Made by a program: the position numbers and the translations under genes
Source: Ornithinimicrobium sp.
Lineage (GTDB): Bacteria; Actinomycetota; Actinomycetes; Actinomycetales; Dermatophilaceae
Reading direction: 5' to 3'
Assembly: GCA_030145965.1 (NCBI GenBank)
Contig: JASKZT010000177.1
Coordinates: forward strand, 1-5,741
DNA length: 5,741 nucleotides
Notes under the pieces: model-generated
The model's input: the letters and a program-made list of their open reading frames with translations, nothing else
What the model was told of the DNA's origin: nothing
Databases searched by the model: none
Shown: in pieces, positions 1-4,619 of the stretch
Layout of the letters: each line of letters opens with the position of its first letter
How positions within the stretch are numbered: the stretch's first letter is position 1

Positions 1-824
1 CGGACGCCGCCGCGGGCGACGGCGTCGACGAGCAGGCGCTCGGCGACCTGCTCGTCGGCGGGCTCGACGAGGGCGCACGGCCCGTCGACGTCGACGACCT
101 GGACGCCGGGGACGCCGCGCACCCATCCGGTGTCGCCGCTGGTCGTGAGGCGGTAGCGCAGCGGGGCGGCGGCGCGCAGCTGCTCGGACGTGCCCTGGGC
201 GACGGCCCGCCCCTGGTGGAGCACGACGAGGGCGTCGCAGAGCCGGTCGACCAGGTCGAGCTGGTGGGAGCTGAAGAGCACCGGCACGCCCCGGGCGGTG
301 TGCTCGCGCAGCAGCGCGCTCATCTGGTCCACCGCCGCGGGGTCGAGGCCGGAGAAGGGCTCGTCGAGCACGAGCAGCAGCGGGTCGCCCAGGACCGAGG
401 CGATGATCTGGGCGCGCTGCTGGTTGCCCAGCGACAGCGTCTCCAGCTTGTCCTTGAGCCGGTCGCCGAGGCCGAAACGCTCGAGGAGGTCGGTCGACAG
501 CGCCCGGGCGTCCGGCGCGCTCATGCCGTGCAGCTGCCCGAGGTAGACCAGCTGGCTCAGCACCGGCTGCTTGGGGTAGAGGCCGCGCTCCTCGGGCATG
601 TAGCCGAAGCGGCGGCGGTCCGCGGGCGTGGCCGGGGCGCCGTCCCAGAGGACCGTGCCGTCGCTCGGCGCCAGGACGCCCATGATCATGCGCATCGTCG
701 TGGTCTTGCCGGCGCCGTTGCCGCCGACGAAGCCCACCATCGCGCCGGGAGGCACGCTGAAGCTGACGTCGTCGACGGCGAGGTGGTCACCGTACCTGCG
801 GGTCAGGCCCTGCAGCTCGAGCAT
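1..824 (-). CDS. ABC transporter ATP-binding protein, NatA/YhaQ-type (ABC-2 exporter ATPase), 3' end cut by window edge
   Basis: This is the cytoplasmic ATPase subunit of an ABC exporter; it hydrolyses ATP to drive a separate membrane permease. The 274 residues visible (MLELQGLTRRYG...) contain Walker A GGNGAGKT (34-41), a glutamate-type Q-loop in YMPEERGLYP (75-84), the signature LSLGNQQ (130-136), Walker B with catalytic glutamate LLLVLDEP (149-156), the D-loop SGLD (158-161) and the switch histidine H187. From about residue 217 comes a C-terminal extension resembling DUF4162, found in YhaQ/NatA-like proteins. The LSLGNQQ signature and PEERGLYP stretch place it with the sodium/drug/bacteriocin-export ATPases; the substrate cannot be read from the sequence. 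The ATG at 824 is chosen because a GGAGG Shine-Dalgarno lies 5 nt upstream and the protein begins as the family does. Walker A has Gly at position 35 where most relatives have Pro. No stop codon occurs before the edge, so the C-terminus is missing. The partner permease is expected just to the left (inference). Confidence 0.95.
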   Translation of the reverse strand, partial: MLELQGLTRRYGDHLAVDDVSFSVPPGAMVGFVGGNGAGKTTTMRMIMGVLAPSDGTVLWDGAPATPADRRRFGYMPEERGLYPKQPVLSQLVYLGQLHGMSAPDARALSTDLLERFGLGDRLKDKLETLSLGNQQRAQIIASVLGDPLLLVLDEPFSGLDPAAVDQMSALLREHTARGVPVLFSSHQLDLVDRLCDALVVLHQGRAVAQGTSEQLRAAAPLRYRLTTSGDTGWVRGVPGVQVVDVDGPCALVEPADEQVAERLLVDAVARGGV

Positions 825-829
825 CGTGT

Positions 830-834
830 CCTCC
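830..834 (-). promoter_or_regulatory. Shine-Dalgarno of the ABC ATPase gene
   Basis: On the minus strand GGAGG is followed by 5 nt (ACACG) and then the ATG at 824. It is the clearest ribosome binding site in the window and fixes the ABC ATPase start. It contrasts with the kinase, serS and the 58-residue gene, where no properly spaced site is seen. Confidence 0.8.
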
Positions 835-854
835 GTGGAAGTAGGTGTGTCTCC

Positions 855-860
855 ACGCTA
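855..860 (-). promoter_or_regulatory. Candidate -10 element of the ABC transporter gene
   Basis: Read on the minus strand this is TAGCGT, matching the actinobacterial TANNNT -10 pattern, inside GCCTAGCGTGG (853-863). The same 11-nt context, with one change (GCCTACCGTGG), surrounds the kinase -10 at 3004-3014. Transcription would begin near 848, giving a leader of about 24 nt that holds the Shine-Dalgarno. No good TTGACA-like -35 is visible 16-19 nt upstream, which fits an activator-dependent promoter but does not prove it. Confidence 0.45.
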
Positions 861-904
861 GGCGCGTGTCCGCGGCGGGCACATCGCCCGGCGGTCGGAG
901 ATGG

Positions 905-928
905 CCTCTCCCTCCTGCGGCGGAGGCG
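905..928. promoter_or_regulatory. Imperfect palindrome, copy B, upstream of the ABC gene: candidate response-regulator operator
   Basis: The segment contains CTCCCTCCTG followed 4 nt later by GGAGGCG, and matches copy A at 3031-3054 at 20 of 24 positions. Its arms CCTCC (911-915) and GGAGG (922-926) are inverted repeats 6 nt apart. It starts only a few bases after the response regulator stop and lies about 68 nt (centre) upstream of the predicted ABC transcription start, a distance typical of upstream activator sites. An alternative reading is a weak hairpin terminator for the regulator gene, but no T-tract follows on the minus strand. The repeat is seen in the sequence; the operator role is inferred. 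Confidence 0.45.
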
Positions 929-930
929 TC

Positions 931-1605
931 TCAGACCCCCGGCGAGACCAGCCCGGCCTCGTAGGCGGCGATGACGGCCTGCACGCGGTCGCGGACGCCG
1001 AGCTTGGCCAGGATGTTGGAGACGTGGGTCTTGACCGTGGCCTCGGAGACGAAGGCCTCGCGGGCGATCTCGCCGTTGGACAGGCCACGGGCGACCATCC
1101 CGAGCATCTCGCGCTCCCGCTGGGTCAGGTCGGGCAGCGGGCGGGCGGCGGCCGTCGCCGGCCGGCCCCCGGGCCCGGGGGTGGCACCCGACATGCGGGC
1201 GATGACGCGCCGGGTGACCTCCGGCGCGAGCAGGGCGTGGCCCTCGGCGACGGCCCGCACGGCGTCGACGACGTCGTCGGGGTCGGAGTTCTTGAGCAGG
1301 AAGCCGCTGGCGCCGGCCTCGAGGGCGGCGAAGAGGTAGTCGTCGGAGTCGAAGGTCGTCAGGACCAGGACGCGGACGTCGGGGTGGGCGGCGACGATCT
1401 GCCGGGTCGCCTCGATGCCGTCGAGCACCGGCATCTGGACGTCCATGAGGACGACGTCGGGACGCAGCTCGCGGACGGCGGCCACGGCCTTGGCGCCGTC
1501 GATGGCCTGCCCGACGACCTGGAGGTCGTCCTCGACGGAGAGGATCATCGCGAAGCCCTGGAGGAGGAGCGGCTGGTCGTCGACGAGGAGGAGGCGCACG
1601 CTCAC
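931..1605 (-). CDS. Two-component response regulator, NarL/LuxR family
   Basis: This is a cytoplasmic DNA-binding regulator, 224 residues, a usual length for NarL-type proteins. The receiver domain (about 3-118) has the acidic pair D9/D10, phospho-acceptor D55 in VLMDVQMP, switch threonine T83 in LTTF and conserved K105 in FLLK, so all catalytic residues are present. A Gly/Pro/Ala-rich linker (about 139-158) leads to a LuxR-type helix-turn-helix (about 159-220) with LTQREREML, the GLSNGEIA turn and the recognition helix VSEATVKTHVSNIL. The start is GTG at 1605, overlapping the upstream kinase stop by 4 nt (GTGA), with a purine-rich AGAGGG 7 nt upstream, so translation is probably coupled to the kinase. 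Its partner is almost certainly the adjacent HisKA_3 kinase. Likely targets are its own operon and the downstream ABC transporter, each preceded by the shared palindrome; this is inference. No named orthologue is claimed. Confidence 0.96.
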   Translation of the reverse strand: MSVRLLLVDDQPLLLQGFAMILSVEDDLQVVGQAIDGAKAVAAVRELRPDVVLMDVQMPVLDGIEATRQIVAAHPDVRVLVLTTFDSDDYLFAALEAGASGFLLKNSDPDDVVDAVRAVAEGHALLAPEVTRRVIARMSGATPGPGGRPATAAARPLPDLTQREREMLGMVARGLSNGEIAREAFVSEATVKTHVSNILAKLGVRDRVQAVIAAYEAGLVSPGV

Positions 1606-2999
1606 CCGTGCACCCTCTCACGCGCTGGCGCCTCTGCCGACGACCGCCGCCCGTCGAGGGGGAACCAGACGCGCACCCGCCAGCCGGGGGCGCCGGTGCG
1701 CGGCCCGGCCTCGACCGCGCCGCCGAGGTGGTGGGCGCGCTCGCCCATGCCGAGCAGCCCCAGCCCGGTGCCCGAGGTGCCGATGCGGGGCGTCCCGTCG
1801 TCGACGACCTCGACCTCGACCCGGCCCGCCGCCTCGTCGACGCGGACCACGGCGTTGGCGTGGCGGGCCGTGGAGTGGCGCAGGACGTTGGCCAGGGCCT
1901 CCTGGACGACGCGGTAGGCCGAGAGCTGCACCGGCGGCGGCACGCGCGAGGCGGCCCCGGCCACGGACTCCACGGCGGCGACGGTGACCTCGCACGTGGG
2001 GGTCGTGGTCTCCCGGGCCAGGTCGGCCAGGTCGGCCAGCGTCGGCTGCGGCCGACGGGCCGGCTCGCCGCCCGGCGAGCCGTCGGCGCCGGGGACCTCC
2101 GGAGCCACCTCCAGCTCGCCGCTGCGCAGGGTCCCGAGCAGGTCGCGCATCTGGCCGACGGCATCGCGGGAGGAGCGCTCGACGGCACCGAGGGCCTCGC
2201 GGGCGGCGTCGGGGTCGCGGTCGAGGACCCGCCGCGCGGCGGCGGCCTGGACGCCCATCACCGAGACGTGGTGCGCCACGACGTCGTGCAGCTCGCGGGC
2301 GATCCGCAGCCGCTCGGCGACCACCGCCTGGTCGCGCAGCCGCATCGCCTGCTGCTGGATGGTCTCCTTCTGCCCGACGACCTGGGCGGTGTCGCGGGCG
2401 CCGTTCCAGGCGATCTGGCCCAGGATGATCGCCCCGCCGAAGAACAGCACGTTGTTGAGGATGGTGAAGCCCGCGACGGCCTGCGGGACGTCGAAGAGCC
2501 CGATCGGCTCGGGCACGTCCTGGAGGAAGATGGTGGCCATCTGCTGCAGGCCGCTGCTCAGGGCGAAGGTCCACGCGAGCCACGCGGCCATGAGGGCGAG
2601 GACGAGCCCGATGGCGGCGAGCAGCATCCGCCGGTCCCGCGCCCAGGCGACCCCGGAGAAGATGAGGAAGAAGTAGAGCACCTGCATGGGCAGGGTGCTC
2701 ATCGTCATCGGCAGGAGGAGCCCGCACACGAGCATGTGGACGCCGGAGACGACGGTCACCAGCACGGGGTGCGTGCGGCGGACGAGGAAGAGCACGGCGA
2801 GGGTGAGCATGGCGACGTACTGCCACGCGATGCCGTGCGGCTCGTCGGTGAACGCGCCGAGGCTGCGCATGAGCTCGGCGCCGAGCACGACGAGCCCCGC
2901 GGCACCGAGCGCGAGCTGGACGTCGTGGGCCTCGGGGCGCGGCGGGCGCGGGCGCTCCCAGGCGTCGTCGCCGCCGAACCACCGGTCGAACCTGCTCAT
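1602..2999 (-). CDS. Membrane sensor histidine kinase, HisKA_3/NarL-partner family
   Basis: This 465-residue integral-membrane kinase autophosphorylates and passes phosphate to the adjacent regulator. The N-terminal sensor consists of about six hydrophobic spans (roughly 27-46, 57-73, 78-97, 106-119, 124-145, 177-196) with only short loops, so it probably senses a signal in or at the membrane. A short helical linker (about 200-228) leads to the HisKA_3 dimerisation domain with ERLRIARELHDVVAHH; the phosphorylated histidine is H238. The HATPase domain has an N-box (QEALANVLRHS, 366-376), a G1 box (VVDDGTP, 398-404) and a G2 box (GTGLGLLGMGER, 410-421). The 294-319 linker is rich in Gly, Pro and acidic residues. 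The ATG at 2999 is preferred over the in-frame GTG at 3074: it is preceded by a -10 hexamer 6 nt away, and the longer form would overlap serS and add an Arg/Ala-rich stretch that does not look like family sequence. The gene ends in a 4-nt overlap with the regulator. Confidence 0.93.
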   Translation of the reverse strand: MSRFDRWFGGDDAWERPRPPRPEAHDVQLALGAAGLVVLGAELMRSLGAFTDEPHGIAWQYVAMLTLAVLFLVRRTHPVLVTVVSGVHMLVCGLLLPMTMSTLPMQVLYFFLIFSGVAWARDRRMLLAAIGLVLALMAAWLAWTFALSSGLQQMATIFLQDVPEPIGLFDVPQAVAGFTILNNVLFFGGAIILGQIAWNGARDTAQVVGQKETIQQQAMRLRDQAVVAERLRIARELHDVVAHHVSVMGVQAAAARRVLDRDPDAAREALGAVERSSRDAVGQMRDLLGTLRSGELEVAPEVPGADGSPGGEPARRPQPTLADLADLARETTTPTCEVTVAAVESVAGAASRVPPPVQLSAYRVVQEALANVLRHSTARHANAVVRVDEAAGRVEVEVVDDGTPRIGTSGTGLGLLGMGERAHHLGGAVEAGPRTGAPGWRVRVWFPLDGRRSSAEAPARERVHG

Positions 3000-3005
3000 C
3001 CCCCC

Positions 3006-3011
3006 ACGGTA
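3006..3011 (-). promoter_or_regulatory. -10 element of the kinase-regulator operon, predicting a leaderless mRNA
   Basis: The minus strand reads TACCGT, then six G, then the ATG at 2999. A TANNNT hexamer 6 nt before a start codon is the arrangement seen at leaderless actinobacterial genes, so transcription probably starts at or next to the A of the ATG. No TTGACA-like -35 is visible; the region where it would lie overlaps the edge of the palindrome at 3031-3054, which would suit an activator that replaces -35 contacts. The G-run abuts the ATG and is too close to act as a normal Shine-Dalgarno. Confidence 0.55.
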
Positions 3012-3030
3012 GGCAGCGGACCGGCGCGCG

Positions 3031-3054
3031 CGCCTCCCTCCTGGGACGGAGGCG
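3031..3054. promoter_or_regulatory. Imperfect palindrome, copy A, upstream of the kinase: candidate response-regulator operator
   Basis: Arms CGCCTCC (3031-3037) and GGAGGCG (3048-3054) form a perfect 7-bp inverted repeat around a 10-nt centre. Copy B at 905-928 matches at 20 of 24 positions. The centre lies about 43 nt upstream of the predicted kinase transcription start, close to the position of activators that contact RNA polymerase next to the -35 site. It also lies 13 nt after the serS stop codon and could fold as a hairpin in the serS transcript, but no T-tract follows on the minus strand. The two roles are not exclusive. The repeat is observed; the function is inferred. Confidence 0.5.
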
Positions 3055-3066
3055 GGCGCCGGGGCC

Positions 3067-4350
3067 TCAGCCACGGGAGGGACGCAGGACCTTCTGGCCG
3101 CCGAGGTAGGGCTGCAGCGCCTCCGGCACGACGACCGAGCCGTCGGCCTGCTGGTGGTTCTCCAGCAGGGCGATGATCGGGCGCGTGCTCGTCAGTGCGG
3201 TGCCGTTGAGGGTCGCGACGGTGCGGGTGGCCCCGCCCTCGGGGTCGCGCTCGCGGGTGTTGAGGCGTCGCGCCTGGTAGGTCGTGCAGTTGGAGGTCGA
3301 GGTGAGCTCGCGGTAGGTCTCCTGGGTCGGGATCCAGGCCTCGCAGTCGTACTTGCGCGCGGCCGGGCCGCCGAGGTCGCCCGCGGCGACGTCGATGACC
3401 CGGTAGGGCAGCTCGAGGGCGTCGAGGATGCGGCGCTCGATGCGCAGCAGGTTGGCGTGCTCGGCCTCGGCGTGCTCGACGCGGCAGTAGACGAACATCT
3501 CGGTCTTGGTGAACTGGTGGACCCGGAAGATGCCGCGGGTGTCCCGGCCGTAGGAGCCGGCCTCGCGGCGGTAGCAGGTCGAGGTCGCCGCGTAGCGCAG
3601 CGGACCGGCCGACAGGTCGAGGATCTCCTCGGCGTGCAGGCCGGCGAGCGCCACCTCCGAGGTGCCGGTGAGGTAGAGGTCGTCGGCCTCCAGGCGGTAG
3701 ACCTCGTCGGCGTGCGCGTCGAGGAAGCCGGCCCCGGCCATCGCCTCGGGCCGCACCAGGGTCGGCGCGACGACGGGCACGAAGCCCTCCTCGGTCGCGA
3801 CCTGCCGGGCCAGGGACATGAGCGCGTGCTCGAGCTGGGCCCCCACCCCCAGCAGGTAGTAGAAGCGGGCGCCGGAGACCTTGGCCCCCCGCGCCGTGTC
3901 GATGGCGCCGTGCAGCTCGCCCAGCTCGAGGTGGTCGCGCGGCGCGAAGCCCTCGGCCGCGAAGTCGCGGGGGGTGCCCACGGTCTCGAGCACGACGTAG
4001 TCGTCCTCACCGCCGACGGGCACGCCGTCCTTGACGACGTTGCCGATCCGGCGCAGTGCGCTCTCGCGGTCCTGCTCGGCCTGGCCGGCCTCGGCCTCGA
4101 GGCGCTTCACGGAGGCGGCCAGCTCCTTGACCTCGGCGAGCAGCGCCTGCTTCTCCTCGCCCAACGCCTGGGCCACCTTCTTGCCGAAGGCCTTCTGCTC
4201 GGCCCGGGCGGTCTCGAAGCCGGCGAGCGCGGTGCGGTACCGCTCGTCCGCGGACAGCACCTCGTCGACCACCTCGACGTCCTCGCCGCGCGCCTGCTGC
4301 GAGGCGCGCACGCGTGCGGGGTCGTTGCGGAGCTCACGGAGGTCGATCAT
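3067..4350 (-). CDS. serS: Seryl-tRNA synthetase (serine--tRNA ligase)
   Basis: This cytoplasmic class II enzyme activates serine with ATP and loads it onto tRNA-Ser (and onto tRNA-Sec where present). The 427-residue length is normal for a bacterial SerRS. The N-terminus [15 protein letters not shown] and a long charged helical arm (about 28-100) form the tRNA-binding coiled coil. The catalytic core has motif 1 around 160-200, the serine-binding TGTSE (228-232), motif 2 with [14 protein letters not shown] (260-273) and VHQFTKTE (277-284), and motif 3 around 380-412 with [11 protein letters not shown] (R390) and ENHQQADG. All key residues are present, so it should be active. The start MID is the usual SerRS start and the ATG at 4350 is preceded by a -10 hexamer 7 nt away, with no Shine-Dalgarno. 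It is transcribed divergently from the plus-strand membrane protein/lipid kinase pair and is followed, in the same direction, by the sensor kinase after 67 nt. Confidence 0.98.
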   Translation of the reverse strand: MIDLRELRNDPARVRASQQARGEDVEVVDEVLSADERYRTALAGFETARAEQKAFGKKVAQALGEEKQALLAEVKELAASVKRLEAEAGQAEQDRESALRRIGNVVKDGVPVGGEDDYVVLETVGTPRDFAAEGFAPRDHLELGELHGAIDTARGAKVSGARFYYLLGVGAQLEHALMSLARQVATEEGFVPVVAPTLVRPEAMAGAGFLDAHADEVYRLEADDLYLTGTSEVALAGLHAEEILDLSAGPLRYAATSTCYRREAGSYGRDTRGIFRVHQFTKTEMFVYCRVEHAEAEHANLLRIERRILDALELPYRVIDVAAGDLGGPAARKYDCEAWIPTQETYRELTSTSNCTTYQARRLNTRERDPEGGATRTVATLNGTALTSTRPIIALLENHQQADGSVVVPEALQPYLGGQKVLRPSRG

Positions 4351-4357
4351 GAAGGCC

Positions 4358-4363
4358 AGCCTA
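4358..4363 (-). promoter_or_regulatory. -10 element of serS, predicting a leaderless mRNA
   Basis: The minus strand reads TAGGCT, then GGCCTTC (7 nt), then the ATG at 4350. This TANNNT spacing places the transcription start at the ATG. No Shine-Dalgarno-like GGAGG occurs in the short gap, which agrees with leaderless translation. It also leaves no room for a leader-RNA control element such as a T-box. No convincing -35 is seen. Confidence 0.5.
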
Positions 4364-4382
4364 CTGGGGCAGGGGTGGAGCC

Positions 4383-4394
4383 CCGCGGCCGCGG
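4383..4394. repeat. Perfect 12-bp palindrome between divergent promoters
   Basis: CCGCGGCCGCGG is its own reverse complement. It lies about 38 nt upstream of the predicted serS start and about 54 nt upstream of the start of the divergent 58-residue gene, so it could be a shared operator. In DNA this GC-rich such palindromes arise easily by chance. A second small inverted repeat (GGGG 4372-4375, CCCC 4381-4384) adjoins it. Confidence 0.3.
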
Positions 4395-4430
4395 ACGACC
4401 GCCGGGTGCGCGGCGAGAAGGTCGGGTGGC

Positions 4431-4436
4431 TACCGT
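4431..4436 (+). promoter_or_regulatory. -10 element of the 58-residue membrane protein/lipid kinase operon, predicting a leaderless mRNA
   Basis: TACCGT is followed by GCGGGT (6 nt) and the ATG at 4443. The hexamer is identical to the kinase -10, and CTACCGTG is shared between the two. No Shine-Dalgarno lies in the short gap and no clear -35 is seen. The arrangement supports the 4443 start and therefore the existence of the small gene. Confidence 0.5.
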
Positions 4437-4442
4437 GCGGGT

Positions 4443-4619
4443 ATGGACACTGAAGCGAGCTGGGCGCTGCTCGCCCTCGCCGCGGCCCTCGTGCTGGGCC
4501 TGACCGCCCTCGCGGCGTGGCTGGCGGTCACCGAGGTGCGGGCCGTGCGCCCGGCGCCGGCAGGGCGACGGGCCGTCGGCACCGACGAGGTGCCCGGCAT
4601 CCGTCAGGCCGACCTGTGA
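4443..4619 (+). CDS. Small single-span membrane protein, function unknown
   Basis: The 58-residue product begins [19 protein letters not shown]. It has one hydrophobic segment (about residues 7-29) followed by a basic/proline-rich stretch ([12 protein letters not shown]) and a short tail ending in RQADL. The acidic N-terminus and the arginines after the span predict an N-out, C-in single-pass protein; a signal peptide is less likely because the N-terminus is acidic. The reading is supported by the -10 hexamer 6 nt before its ATG, by membrane-type composition, and by the exact 4-nt GTGA overlap with the lipid kinase downstream. I do not recognise a family. Because the downstream enzyme acts on a membrane lipid, a role as membrane anchor or partner for that kinase is possible, but this rests only on gene order. 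Confidence 0.7.
   Translation: MDTEASWALLALAAALVLGLTALAAWLAVTEVRAVRPAPAGRRAVGTDEVPGIRQADL

Noticed and set aside
216..974. Plus-strand open frame of 252 codons opposite the ABC ATPase
   Set aside because: It is the shadow of a clear ABC ATPase and continues through its promoter and into the regulator gene; no domain is visible.
803..2188. Minus-strand open frame of 461 codons spanning the kinase and regulator in another frame
   Set aside because: It is very rich in Arg, Pro and Ala, crosses the boundary between two intact genes, and has no recognisable domain.
3031..3054. Rho-independent terminator of serS
   Set aside because: The hairpin is 13 nt after the serS stop, but no T-tract follows on the minus strand, and a closely related sequence occurs upstream of the ABC gene. 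Operator is preferred, although a weak terminator role is not excluded.
1608..3176. Plus-strand open frame of 522 codons opposite the kinase
   Set aside because: It is the antisense shadow of the kinase gene in GC-rich DNA. Its translation is a low-complexity mix of Gly, Arg, Asp, His and Val with no domain, while the minus strand gives a complete histidine kinase.
4351..4442. T-box or other leader-RNA control of serS
   Set aside because: The -10 hexamer is 7 nt from the ATG, leaving no leader in which such an RNA could form.
3154..4503. Plus-strand open frame of 449 codons opposite serS
   Set aside because: It is antisense to an intact seryl-tRNA synthetase, is rich in Gly, Leu, Val and Ala without motifs, and runs across the serS promoter into the small membrane protein gene in another frame.
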